The notes beneath the pieces were generated by a model. It had not been told where the DNA came from, searched no databases, and worked only from the letters and a program-made list of their open reading frames with translations. Position numbers and translations under genes: made by a program. 64,000 bases of DNA from PALSA-1316 sp964499365 (lineage in GTDB: Bacteria > Nitrospirota > Thermodesulfovibrionia > Thermodesulfovibrionales > UBA6898). Numbering within the stretch: position 1 is the first letter of the stretch; each line of letters starts with the position of its first letter. The stretch is from the NCBI GenBank assembly GCA_964499365.1, contig CAZCKU010000016.1, positions 40,550 to 104,549 of the forward strand. Direction: 5' to 3'. Below are positions 9,566-17,668 of this stretch, piece by piece.

Positions 9566-9949
9566 ATGTTAACGATCAGACATACGGGAGGAGAGAAGGT
9601 CTCCAAAGGGAATTACTGGAATCTGACGAACGGTCAGAGGGTCATAGTCCGCAGCGAGGAAACACTGCCGGGTGACGCCACGGCAACGTATTACAAGGCC
9701 AATCCGCTTATCATCCTGGCGGCCGGCCCGGTCCTGGGGCTTCTGTATGCAGCGTTCCTGCCCTTTATCGGGATAGCGATGGTGATGCAGCTGGTCCTGA
9801 CGAAGATCTTTGCCGTGACGGTCGGTGAAGTGGCGAAGGTCTCGACCTTCAACTGGAGCCCTGCGGCGTCCTTCCTGGCAGGCAGAAAGCACCGGAATAA
9901 AAAGGCACGGGAAGAGAAGGCAGCGGAGAAGAAAGAAGATAAGACCTGA
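9566..9949 (+). CDS. Small membrane protein of unknown function
   Basis: 127 aa from the ATG at 9566, chosen over the ATG at 9545 because AAGGAGG (9551-9557) lies exactly 8 nt before it. The N-terminus (MLTIRHTGGEKVSKGNYWNL) and the DATATYYKA segment precede two adjacent hydrophobic segments (about 45-62 and 64-83: LIILAAGPVLGLLYAAFLPF, IGIAMVMQL). The tail is charged and Lys/Glu-rich. I recognise this as a type of conserved hypothetical found in Geobacter-like genomes, without a known function. It is monocistronic, closed by a strong terminator. Confidence 0.75.
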   Translation: MLTIRHTGGEKVSKGNYWNLTNGQRVIVRSEETLPGDATATYYKANPLIILAAGPVLGLLYAAFLPFIGIAMVMQLVLTKIFAVTVGEVAKVSTFNWSPAASFLAGRKHRNKKAREEKAAEKKEDKT

Positions 9950-9972
9950 TCGGACCGGATTCAGAACAGAGG

Positions 9973-10005
9973 GGCATCCTGCCACGCGGCGGGATGCCTT
10001 TTTTT
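9973..10005 (+). terminator. Intrinsic terminator of the small membrane protein gene
   Basis: An 11-bp stem with one mismatch or wobble (9973-9983 with 9988-9998), a 4-nt loop ACGC, and seven Ts directly after. Confidence 0.9.
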
Positions 10006-10044
10006 ATGAGAGCAGTCAATCAAAAGCAGAATGACGATGCAGGT

Positions 10045-11721
10045 CTATGAAATATCATTGCCAGGATTCTCCAAGACCGCCCTGGCGGCCATGATCCCGC
10101 GGTACTGGGCCTCTTCGAAGATCGAGATGCCGCTCATGTCTGAGTGTGCGAAGTGGATCTTTCCAAAGGGCTTCAGCGCCTCCTGTCTGGCCCTGCCCCA
10201 GATCAATCCCGGTACCGGACGTATCATGGCATGACCCCAGACCCAGACATGCACCTCCTCGATGCTCTTTTCGATCCCGGGATGCATCCGGGACAGGTCA
10301 TGCACAACCGTGGCTGTCCATTCTTCATGTGTGCGCTTCAGGGCCTTCTGCCGTTCCGCAGACGGACTGCCTGAGGTAAGCGGGAAGTAGCAGGTCAGTA
10401 CAGTCTTTTCACGGTGACGGACGAGGGCCTGATGGTTTGCCACGATATAACCGAGTGAATCGCTGCTGTAGCTCACATTGTCCCACGCAACATCAGCCCC
10501 TCTGCCCTCAGGCTCCCCCCTCATCGTCACGTTGGCGACCATCCAGGGCGCGTATCCGAAGCTTCCCGCGTAGCCGGGCGGTGTTTCCCTGAAAGACCTT
10601 ATAACCCTGAATGCAGTAAATCTCGGTGCGGCATAGATGACCTCCTTCGCCAGTACCCGCACGACCGTCCCGCGTGCCGCATCAAGATAATCCACCGCCG
10701 CGTCAGCCCCGACCGTTTCTATGTTCAGGACACAGGCATTGCTGCGGATATTTCCGCCGATCTTCTCTGCCATTTTGGAGACTATCCACCCAATACCCTC
10801 AGGCCAGGTCAGCACCGCAGGAGATTCAGCATTGGCACCCCTGCCGAGGCGTGAGGCAAAATAGTGGATACCTGCCCAGGCAGATGTATCGTCGATCCGG
10901 CAGCCGTAGTCGTCGCGGCAGCAATAGTTGACATACCACAGCAGAGGCTCCGAATCCCAGCCGTTGTCAGACATGAACCTGCCCATGCTTATGGAATCGT
11001 ACCTCCGGAAACTGACATCCCGCGAACTAAGCTCGACGGGAATCGAAAACGCGCGCCTTCCGTCCCTGCCCCTCGCGGTTTTGAATTTCTCCATCGCCCC
11101 GAAGAATTCGGTTAACTGCCGCCGGTCCTTATCGGATATTCCAAGATGCGGTATCAGCCCCTCCTGCCACCTGCCATGGATAAAGAGCCTCTCGTGCGGG
11201 TCTGCGCAGAGATAGAACTCATTGTAGACCGGAAGTCCGCTGCTGTCATACCCTTCAATTATGCCAAGTTCCTCGAACAGTTCCCTCACAAAAACCGACT
11301 CTTCAGACGGAACGGGAATGTAATGCGCACCCCACGGATAGGGTGATACGGCATTGGCCCCGCAGGCAGCATTCCCACCCACCTTTTCTTCGAGTTCCAG
11401 GAGCAGGAAATCGGTGAAGCGCTTTTTCGAAAGTTCCCGTGCCGCTGAAAGCCCGGAAATGCCTCCGCCCACGATGACGATGCCGGTCCTGACGGTCTCT
11501 GCTGCGGAAGGCGTGTTCTGCTGAACAAGCATATGCCCGGCCTTCCAGTTCGAGCCTGCTATACCGCCGTTATAGATCCTTATGTTGCCGCCATTACCGA
11601 TACGGCCCCCCCTGCAGGCTGTCAGGCCGGCTGCAGAGCCGGTCAAAAGCGCAGTCCCCAAAAGCCCGGTCTGCAGAAAAGTCCGACGGCTCAGCCGGCG
11701 CCCTCTCCGTTCAGTGGACAA
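10045..11721 (-). CDS. Tat-exported FAD-dependent amine-oxidase-like lipoprotein
   Basis: 558 aa. The N-terminus has a twin-arginine motif (SRRTFLQ), a hydrophobic stretch and a lipobox-like LTAC with Cys36, so a Tat-exported lipoprotein is likely. A Rossmann FAD-binding motif (VIVGGGISGLSAAREL) starts near residue 82, followed by ELEEKVGGNA; the rest resembles flavin amine oxidase and protoporphyrinogen-oxidase-like proteins. The start is TTG at 11721, overlapping the end of the aminopropyltransferase-like gene by 11 bp; AGAGGAG lies about 10 nt upstream. Known: flavin amine oxidases oxidise primary or secondary amines, including polyamines. Inference: it acts in the periplasm on the product of the adjacent aminopropyltransferase-like protein or on a related amine. 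It is the last gene of the operon. Confidence 0.85.
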   Translation of the reverse strand: MSTERRGRRLSRRTFLQTGLLGTALLTGSAAGLTACRGGRIGNGGNIRIYNGGIAGSNWKAGHMLVQQNTPSAAETVRTGIVIVGGGISGLSAARELSKKRFTDFLLLELEEKVGGNAACGANAVSPYPWGAHYIPVPSEESVFVRELFEELGIIEGYDSSGLPVYNEFYLCADPHERLFIHGRWQEGLIPHLGISDKDRRQLTEFFGAMEKFKTARGRDGRRAFSIPVELSSRDVSFRRYDSISMGRFMSDNGWDSEPLLWYVNYCCRDDYGCRIDDTSAWAGIHYFASRLGRGANAESPAVLTWPEGIGWIVSKMAEKIGGNIRSNACVLNIETVGADAAVDYLDAARGTVVRVLAKEVIYAAPRFTAFRVIRSFRETPPGYAGSFGYAPWMVANVTMRGEPEGRGADVAWDNVSYSSDSLGYIVANHQALVRHREKTVLTCYFPLTSGSPSAERQKALKRTHEEWTATVVHDLSRMHPGIEKSIEEVHVWVWGHAMIRPVPGLIWGRARQEALKPFGKIHFAHSDMSGISIFEEAQYRGIMAARAVLENPGNDIS

Positions 11722-13228
11722 CCCGGGACCACTCCTCTTCGAAGTACCGCACGAGCACCTGATTGTTCAGCCTGTTGACCTCGGCCTCGACCTGCCCCAT
11801 ATCAGGCGGAAACGTCGTCATGCCCCGGGCCGTATCGGGTGTGATGAACTTCAGACCGGACATGAAATTTTCCGGCATCCTGAACTCCCTCTTCGAGGCG
11901 ATAACGTATCCCCAATCCCCAAAGGACGGCAGATAGACGTGGTACGGCGTCGTCGACAGTCCGACCGAGTTCAGGGTGCTCACCACGCACCAGAAGGAAC
12001 GCCGTGCAACAAACGGGGACGTGCTCTGAATGACGATCACCCCGTCGTCGTCCAGCGCCCTGTCCAGCAGACGGTAAAAGGTATTGGTATACAGCTTCCC
12101 GAGAGAGAAATTCGAGGGGTCGGGAAAATCGACGACGATGAAATCATACCTCCTGCTGTTCTCCTTCAACCAGATAAAGGCATCGGCATTAACCACACTC
12201 ACCTTCGGGGAATTCAGGGCGCCCTGGTTCAGGGCGACGAGCAAATCGTGTCTCTGAAAGAGTCTCGTGATGTCCGCGTCGAGGTCGACGAGTGTGACCG
12301 AGTCTACTGAAGGGTATTTCAGTATCTCCCTGACCGCCAGACCGTCTCCGCCGCCGAGCACCAGGACCTCCTTCGGCTTCCGGAGAGACTGAAGCCCGGG
12401 GTGGACCAGCGCCTCGTGATAGCGGTATTCGTCGCGGGAGTTGAACTGGAGGTTCCCGTTCAGATAAAGCTGCAGGCTCTCGTCCTCCCGTGTAATAACC
12501 ACGCGCTGATACTTCGTCGTTTTGGCAAAGATGATGCTCCCCCGGTAGGCCAGGGTCTCGGTAAATTGCAGTATGGAGCCCGAATAAACAACCCCCGCGA
12601 CCAGGAGTCCCAGGAGTCCCGCACCGGCAGCCGCAAGGATCCTGGGCCGGGGGACCTCCCCTTTGAACAGGTACAGCGCCCACAGGGCGACCAGGACATT
12701 GATGATGCCGAACAGGAACGACGACCTGATCAGGCCGAGATGGGGGACAAGAACAATCGGGAAGAGCAGGGACGCGAACAGCGCCCCGATATAATCGAAG
12801 GTGAAGATCTTCGAGACAAGGTCCCTGAATTCGAACTTGTTCTTAAGCACCCGCATGATCAGCGGAATCTCGAGGCCGACCAGAACGCCGGTCACGCCAA
12901 TCAGGGAATAGAGCAGCGGCCTGAAATAGACCGTCACCTCGAACAGGGAAAAGAGTATCGCCGCTGAACAGCCGCCCACCAGCCCGATGATCAGTTCAAT
13001 CTCGATGAAGACCGCAATAACGTTTCTGACAATATATTTTGAAAGGTAGGAACCCAGTCCCATGGCAGAAAGGTAGACGCCGATGATGATCGAGAACTGG
13101 GTGATCGAATCGCCGAGCAGATAGCTCGCCAGAGCGCCCGCCGTCAGCTCATAGACAAGACCGCAGGTCGAAATGATAAAGACCGAAAAGAGCAGGGCAT
13201 ATGCCACCGGTATCTGCTTTTCGGTCAG
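11711..13228 (-). CDS. Membrane-embedded spermidine-synthase-like protein (aminopropyltransferase fold)
   Basis: About 505 aa. The first 230 residues form about seven hydrophobic segments (VAYALLFSVFIIS, ALASYLLGDS, IIGVYLSAMGLGSYLS and others). The cytosolic C-terminal half has the SAM-type Rossmann fold of SpeE, with VLVLGGGDGLAVREILKY and YDFIVVDFPDPS. The classic SpeE loop DSSDP.GPA is replaced by DFPDPSNFSLGKLYT, so the acceptor may not be putrescine. The start is unclear: a CTG at 13228 overlaps the DUF350 stop as CTGA; a GTG at 13207 and one at 13321 are alternatives. The overlap with DUF350 upstream and the flavin oxidase downstream implies one mRNA. The fold assignment is firm; the substrate is unknown. 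Confidence 0.82.
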   Translation of the reverse strand: MTEKQIPVAYALLFSVFIISTCGLVYELTAGALASYLLGDSITQFSIIIGVYLSAMGLGSYLSKYIVRNVIAVFIEIELIIGLVGGCSAAILFSLFEVTVYFRPLLYSLIGVTGVLVGLEIPLIMRVLKNKFEFRDLVSKIFTFDYIGALFASLLFPIVLVPHLGLIRSSFLFGIINVLVALWALYLFKGEVPRPRILAAAGAGLLGLLVAGVVYSGSILQFTETLAYRGSIIFAKTTKYQRVVITREDESLQLYLNGNLQFNSRDEYRYHEALVHPGLQSLRKPKEVLVLGGGDGLAVREILKYPSVDSVTLVDLDADITRLFQRHDLLVALNQGALNSPKVSVVNADAFIWLKENSRRYDFIVVDFPDPSNFSLGKLYTNTFYRLLDRALDDDGVIVIQSTSPFVARRSFWCVVSTLNSVGLSTTPYHVYLPSFGDWGYVIASKREFRMPENFMSGLKFITPDTARGMTTFPPDMGQVEAEVNRLNNQVLVRYFEEEWSRVVH

Positions 13229-13440
13229 TGGATCGCCAGCCCGATGATAATCGACATCCCGATGACGAGGGCACCCACGACGATCGCTGCCGCCGTGTTC
13301 TGCTTTTCGAGGATCTCGCACCCGAGGTCGCCGGGAGTAAGTTTATCGAATATATAAAAGGCCAACCCGAACATGGCGATGCCAAAGAAAGAAAAAACCA
13401 CCGACGACACCAGGTCCTTTACGTTGAGAAACTGTTCCAT
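13225..13440 (-). CDS. DUF350 membrane protein (YjfL family, single unit)
   Basis: 71 aa with two hydrophobic helices (SSVVFSFFGIAMFGLAFYIFD and AAAIVVGALVIGMSIIIGLA) joined by a short linker with the typical DUF350 segment KLTPGDL..EI...N.AAAI. The family includes E. coli YjfL, usually as a duplicated form of about 130 aa; this is one unit. Function is unknown, but the family recurs with PspA, SPFH and aminopropyltransferase genes. The ribosome-binding site is AGGAGATATGG. Its stop overlaps the start region of the next gene. It is separated from the upstream 45-aa gene by about 160 bp holding a palindromic repeat. Confidence 0.85.
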   Translation of the reverse strand: MEQFLNVKDLVSSVVFSFFGIAMFGLAFYIFDKLTPGDLGCEILEKQNTAAAIVVGALVIGMSIIIGLAIH

Positions 13441-13508
13441 ATCTCCTCCTTAATGTTTCCTGAAATTATTTAGAGTCAATCCATAAGCCCTTTGCTTCGT
13501 GAACAAGG

Positions 13509-13588
13509 CTGTCATTCCCGCAAGAGAAGCGCGTCGGGAATCCTTCTTCAAAGCCGCCTGAAAGATTCCGGGCAAGCCGAAATGACAG
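13509..13588. repeat. Intergenic palindromic element (REP/MITE-like)
   Basis: About 80 bp bounded by CTGTCATT (13509-13516) and its complement AATGACAG (13581-13588), with inner complementary parts (CCCG...CGGGAATCC, GATTCCGGG). The TGTCATTCCCG type end is common to dispersed intergenic elements. A related element lies at 21663-21739. It sits inside the operon, between the 45-aa gene and DUF350. Confidence 0.6.
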
Positions 13589-13599
13589 ACAGCAAGAAA

Positions 13600-13737
13600 T
13601 TATTTATGCTGGGGTCCGGAACCTGAAAAAAAAGTCCGTCCCGCCGAATGCATAAGGCCTGATATCGTATACCCCTGGGTGCCTGCCAGGACAAACAGGG
13701 TACAGATGATAATTCCGTATACAACATAGATCTTCAT
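13600..13737 (-). CDS. 45-aa single-span membrane or secreted peptide in the DUF4178 module
   Basis: ATG at 13737, 2 nt after the DUF4178 stop, with GAAGGAGAG 5-11 nt before it, so it is translationally coupled. The peptide starts MKIYVVYGIIICTLFVLAGT (a hydrophobic helix or signal-like segment), continues QGYTISGLMHSAGRTFFSGS and ends GPQHK. The overlap with strong translation signals makes it a likely real gene despite its size. I do not recognise a family. The short Gly/Ser-rich tail ending in His-Lys would face the periplasm if the helix is inserted N-in. Confidence 0.7.
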   Translation of the reverse strand: MKIYVVYGIIICTLFVLAGTQGYTISGLMHSAGRTFFSGSGPQHK

Positions 13738-13739
13738 CG

Positions 13740-15668
13740 TCACTCTCCTTCGTCGTCTTCAGTCTCATCGGTCCCGCCGGGCGAAAGATCGCTCTCCATC
13801 CAGCGGGAGGCCTCAAACTTGTTTTTCCTGCACCAGGTGCAGAGCGGATAGATAAGAAGCAGCCCCAGTCCCAGGAAGAAATCGGACCAGGTGACCACCC
13901 CCCTGCGCAGCGCGAGCGTGAAGGTCTTTTCCCCGGGTTTCAGGGGGTCGGCAGCGGGCTGGACAAGAAGGTGGTACAGCCCCCCCGGGACTGCGTTGAG
14001 GAGATAGCGGGAATCCTGGCTGCCTTCGGTCCAGGACTCTCCTCCGTCCACCCCGGAGTAGCGCTCCGCACCCTGAGAAAACGCGATGGTCTTGTTCGTC
14101 TTTTCATCGACAAGGTCGATGGAGGCCTCCATCCAGTCGTTCTGGACATCTGCATGGAGTTCCACCGACAGGTTCCCCTGCCCGCCCGTCAGTTCGAACG
14201 GCCGCGTCACAAAGGCCTTTGTCCTTTCATCGTGCCTGAAGGTAAAACTCTCGCGGAAGACCTCCTTGTCAGGAGCCGTGATGACAAAATAGCACTGCAG
14301 CACCGTCAGGAATATGGCAAAGGCCAGAAAAGCGAATTTCATGATGGTGGACTGCTGCAGGTAGGGGTTCGGCTGGTTTGGCGCAACACCAACCGTCGGG
14401 GGCACCTCGTCCCCCAGAACAAAGGCTGATGCAACCTCCCCGGGTTCGAGATACTTCCCGAGCGACCAGGTGACCTCGGTCTCATAGCCCTCGGATGAGA
14501 GTATTTCAGGAGGCGCTATGTAATCGACAAGATCGACCGTCTCGCCGACCTTCACCCGCCAGTAAAACTCTCCGAGGACGTAGCTGACCCTCCCCTTGCC
14601 CACCAGAAACTTCCTGTACTCACGGTCATTCCATTTCAGAGTGGGACCGGCCGCGGCTGCAGAAGGCCGGGTGCGGAGCATCTCGACAAAGTTCCAATGA
14701 CCGTTGTAGGTGGTCAGCCACCGGAAGCCGCCGTAGGGGTTGAAGAGCAGGTACTCGTCCCAGCTGTACTGCCCCGAGTCATCCGTGCGCCGCATGAACC
14801 CTATATTCTCCCACTCCGTATCTCCAAAGCGTCCTTTCTTGCCGACCGGGATGAGCGGTTTGATCCTGGTCTTCTCCTCCGCCTTCTGGAGAAGGGCGAA
14901 TTGCTGGTTTGTCGTGTCGATCACTGATGAGCAGTAGGAGCAGACGACCGAGGCTGTCAGACCCGGGGTCCGCAGAGAACCGGGGCCTCCGCAGTCAGGG
15001 CACTTGAAGACAGCTGCAGAGCGGACCTTTTTTACATCAGCAGCAAGGTCCCTGAGGTTCGACCAGTCAAGGGAGGAAAAGTCGACATACCTGCCAAGAT
15101 AGACCGTCACTCCATCCTGTTCGGAATATTCGATATTTGCATATCTGCCGTCAACTGAACTGAGGTCGATGCTGGTGGTCTTCCTGCCGAGCAGGCCGGG
15201 AAAGGGCAGCTCGCCTTCGCTGCCGATGCAGGCCGCCTCCTTGATGTCATCCACGACGAACCGGCCGGCCTTGCCGAACGAAATTGTCTCGCCGGGTTTC
15301 ATCGCAGACCGGTCCGGCAGGACCTTCAAGCCCTTGGCTTCAAAACTGAGCATGAAAAAGCCCATCGCCTCGCCGAGCCAGCCCTGTCTGCCGTCCTCAA
15401 AATTCAGAAACCACTCATTCCAGCAGCCCTCGCTCCAGGCCACCTTCAGACGACCCACAACTTCGAACCCGGTATTGCTGTATTTTCCGCGGCTGCCGCG
15501 CTGAAGCGGAGACAGGTCCTCAGGCAACTGGGCCATGACCCCAAGGGCCTCCAGGTCCATGTCATGCCTGACGATCGTCGATTTGCAGTGATCGCAGACT
15601 GCAAAGACCGATACGCTCGACCTGAAAGGAACCTCAGCCCCGCAGGAGGGACAGTTTGCCTTTAACAA
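13740..15668 (-). CDS. Duplicated zinc-ribbon / DUF4178 membrane protein
   Basis: About 642 aa. Two copies of the same pair are present: a zinc ribbon (C6-C9, C25-C28) with a DUF4178 domain (NTGFEVVGRLKVAW, WNEWFLNFEDGRQGWL), then a second ribbon (FKCPDCGG, CSYCSSVI) with a second DUF4178 (WENIGFMRRTDD, WDEYLLFNPYGGFRWL). Two TM helices follow (KFAFLAFAIFLTVLQCYFVI and DFFLGLGLLLIYPLCTW), with a periplasmic beta-rich domain between them. The open frame extends to a TTG at 15773, but the TTG at 15668, just after the SPFH stop and directly before the first ribbon, fits better. Function is unknown; the zinc-ribbon and SPFH pairing recalls B. subtilis YdjG and YdjI, which work with PspA at the membrane. 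Confidence 0.82.
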   Translation of the reverse strand: MLKANCPSCGAEVPFRSSVSVFAVCDHCKSTIVRHDMDLEALGVMAQLPEDLSPLQRGSRGKYSNTGFEVVGRLKVAWSEGCWNEWFLNFEDGRQGWLGEAMGFFMLSFEAKGLKVLPDRSAMKPGETISFGKAGRFVVDDIKEAACIGSEGELPFPGLLGRKTTSIDLSSVDGRYANIEYSEQDGVTVYLGRYVDFSSLDWSNLRDLAADVKKVRSAAVFKCPDCGGPGSLRTPGLTASVVCSYCSSVIDTTNQQFALLQKAEEKTRIKPLIPVGKKGRFGDTEWENIGFMRRTDDSGQYSWDEYLLFNPYGGFRWLTTYNGHWNFVEMLRTRPSAAAAGPTLKWNDREYRKFLVGKGRVSYVLGEFYWRVKVGETVDLVDYIAPPEILSSEGYETEVTWSLGKYLEPGEVASAFVLGDEVPPTVGVAPNQPNPYLQQSTIMKFAFLAFAIFLTVLQCYFVITAPDKEVFRESFTFRHDERTKAFVTRPFELTGGQGNLSVELHADVQNDWMEASIDLVDEKTNKTIAFSQGAERYSGVDGGESWTEGSQDSRYLLNAVPGGLYHLLVQPAADPLKPGEKTFTLALRRGVVTWSDFFLGLGLLLIYPLCTWCRKNKFEASRWMESDLSPGGTDETEDDEGE

Positions 15669-15672
15669 AATA

Positions 15673-16779
15673 TTATTTCCCGGGAACCGGGGGAGGCACG
15701 TCGGCGAAAAGGACTGCCAGGTCCGGGACCTGGCCGGCAGCTGTCCACTGCTCCATCCCTGAACGCCATACAAGGGTCTCTCTGCTTATCTCGCCTGCCA
15801 TCACCTTCTGCCTGAGCACATCCATTGCGAACGGCCCTGTCTGCTGGCCGCCGACAGCCACATGAAAGACCCCCGGCAGGGGAGGAGGCACCTGAGACTG
15901 TCCGGACTGCTGGCCCCCCTGTTGTCCTGCCATCGCCTGGCCCATCTGGTTTGCCATGGCAAAGCCCATTCCCATGCCGACGCCGGCAGCAGCCATGCCG
16001 CCGGGATTCGCAGCCGCTGTCGGGATAGCCTCGGCAGTTTCATACTGTGTCAGGTTGCGGAGATCGCCAACCGCCTTTATTGCACCCGCCTTGTCGATGG
16101 CCCTCTCAACCTCTTCAGGCAGGCCGATATCCTGGACCTGCACCTCGGTCAGGTCCAGACCGAACCCTTCAAAGGCAGGGGCGATGCGCTCCTTCAGTGT
16201 CTGGCCCAGGGTAACCACCTTGGCCTCAAGGTCAATGACCGGAATGCCTGTCTCCGGGAGGACCTCCTTGATGCGCATACCGATCTTGCCGCGCAGGTTG
16301 TCTTCAATCGACTCTGTCGTAAAGTTGCCGTCGGTACCGACGATCTCCCTGATAAAGACAGCCGGGTCCTTGACCTTGATCGAATAGAGCCCGAAGGAGG
16401 TCACCCGCACGGGGCCGAACTCCTTGTCGCGCATGGTGACCGGCCCGGGGGTCCCCCATTTCAGACTGGTGAACTGTCTGGTGCTGCAGAAATAGACCTC
16501 TGCCTTGAACGGACTGTGGAAACCGTATTTCCAGCCCTTGAGCGTCGTGAGGATCGGAAGGTTCTGCGTCGTCAGCGTATACGTCCCGGGCCTGAACACA
16601 TCCGCAATCTGCCCTTCATTGATGAAGACGGCCTGCTGACCCTCCCTGACGATGAGCTTTGCCTCATACTTGATCTCGTTGTCATAGCGTTCAAAACGGT
16701 GGACCAGCGTATTATCCGAGTCATCGAGCCACTCGATGATATCGATAAACTCCGCGCGAACCTTGTCAAAAAATCCCAT
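15673..16779 (-). CDS. SPFH / virion-core-like protein with C-terminal GYF_2 domain (YdjI-like)
   Basis: 368 aa. Residues 1-250 match the SPFH-like YdjI group: MGFFDKVRAEFIDIIEW.DD, then LIVREGQQAVFINEGQIADVF.PGTYTL and the LKWGTPGPVTMRD segment. A Gly/Met/Ala/Gln-rich linker (about 255-305) leads to a GYF_2 domain (about 306-360: GPFAMDVLRQKVMAGEIS, W.SGMEQW). Known: YdjI in Bacillus helps recruit PspA to the membrane; SPFH proteins form membrane scaffolds. It is first in a compact set of six genes (SPFH, DUF4178, 45-aa, DUF350, SpeE-like, flavin oxidase). GAGGAGGCTGTT precedes the ATG. No PspA gene is in the window. Confidence 0.88.
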   Translation of the reverse strand: MGFFDKVRAEFIDIIEWLDDSDNTLVHRFERYDNEIKYEAKLIVREGQQAVFINEGQIADVFRPGTYTLTTQNLPILTTLKGWKYGFHSPFKAEVYFCSTRQFTSLKWGTPGPVTMRDKEFGPVRVTSFGLYSIKVKDPAVFIREIVGTDGNFTTESIEDNLRGKIGMRIKEVLPETGIPVIDLEAKVVTLGQTLKERIAPAFEGFGLDLTEVQVQDIGLPEEVERAIDKAGAIKAVGDLRNLTQYETAEAIPTAAANPGGMAAAGVGMGMGFAMANQMGQAMAGQQGGQQSGQSQVPPPLPGVFHVAVGGQQTGPFAMDVLRQKVMAGEISRETLVWRSGMEQWTAAGQVPDLAVLFADVPPPVPGK

Positions 16780-16898
16780 AACAGCCTCCTCTACGTTCGA
16801 TAAGTCATAACCGGATCCCGGGTCAATCCTGGCGGCCTGCAGTCCTTTGAATCACAACCCGTCGCCGTTCAAAGACAACGGACAGAAACGTCAACCCC

Positions 16899-17600
16899 TC
16901 AGACATTCTTGTTCATCGAGTTCAGCAGCGCGATAAAGTCATGCAGCTTCTTCCGGTGATGCACAGCCATCTCGATAAATTCTATGCCGATATCAAAATG
17001 CTCGACCCCTTTAATATTCACCGCAAGGCAGGACGCCACCCTGCCGGTGAAGCCGATCGGTTCTTCCTCAGGTATGGACAATTCCATCGGGAACCGCTCC
17101 TCCCTGGTCAACTCCTGGTCGCTCTCGATCAGCATGCCGCCGGCGCTGATCTTTTTAACCAGGTAATGGGAGGGAAACTGCAGGACAGCCCGGTTGGGGT
17201 TCGTGATCGTGAACCTCAGGCCGCTCAGGCGGTGCCCGGGGCCCTGATCATGCCCCCGCCTCTCATGGCTCTCGATGAACCCGATGATCTCGTTGATGCG
17301 TTCGTTCAGGACATTCGTGAACTTCATGCCCGCGGAATAGACAGGGATCGAATCCCCGTCATGACCCTGCTTCGTCCCGACCAGGCTCGACCAGACGACA
17401 ACCCCCTTGACCGCAATGGTCCGGTCGTGGTCCTGGAGCCGTATCGTGTATTCCTTGCCGATGTCCAGACGCCGGTCTGCCTTGAACGACATGCCGCTGA
17501 TGCTGACATTCAGGACGAATACCTCGGTGGCAAAGAGCATCTTGCCATTGATCTCCATCCCCTCGACAATAAACCGCTTATGATGCCGCTGATCGCTCAT
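16899..17600 (-). CDS. Tandem PilZ-domain protein (c-di-GMP receptor)
   Basis: 233 aa. The N-terminal PilZ domain has RxxxR (RHHKR near residue 4) and NVSISG, the (D/N)xSxxG motif, so c-di-GMP binding is plausible. A second PilZ-like unit (about 125-225) has KISAGGMLIES and GRVASC but lacks a clear RxxxR, so it is probably non-binding. It lies 119 bp upstream of the SPFH gene and 68 bp downstream of the DUF4337 gene, all in one direction. No output domain is present, suggesting action by protein-protein contact. Confidence 0.82.
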   Translation of the reverse strand: MSDQRHHKRFIVEGMEINGKMLFATEVFVLNVSISGMSFKADRRLDIGKEYTIRLQDHDRTIAVKGVVVWSSLVGTKQGHDGDSIPVYSAGMKFTNVLNERINEIIGFIESHERRGHDQGPGHRLSGLRFTITNPNRAVLQFPSHYLVKKISAGGMLIESDQELTREERFPMELSIPEEEPIGFTGRVASCLAVNIKGVEHFDIGIEFIEMAVHHRKKLHDFIALLNSMNKNV

Positions 17601-17668
17601 TCCAATGGTCCCACATCAGATTCTATCAAAACCCCGCCTGTTCTTCAAATAAAAACCGGAGCTGGGCG

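Noticed and set aside
11582..12310. Plus-strand frame of 242 codons opposite the aminopropyltransferase-like gene
   Set aside because: Shadow of a well-supported coding region; no domain, no ribosome-binding site.
15862..16803. Long plus-strand frame (313 codons) opposite the SPFH gene
   Set aside because: Antisense to a clear gene, no family-like sequence, His/Arg/Pro-rich composition typical of GC-rich shadow frames.
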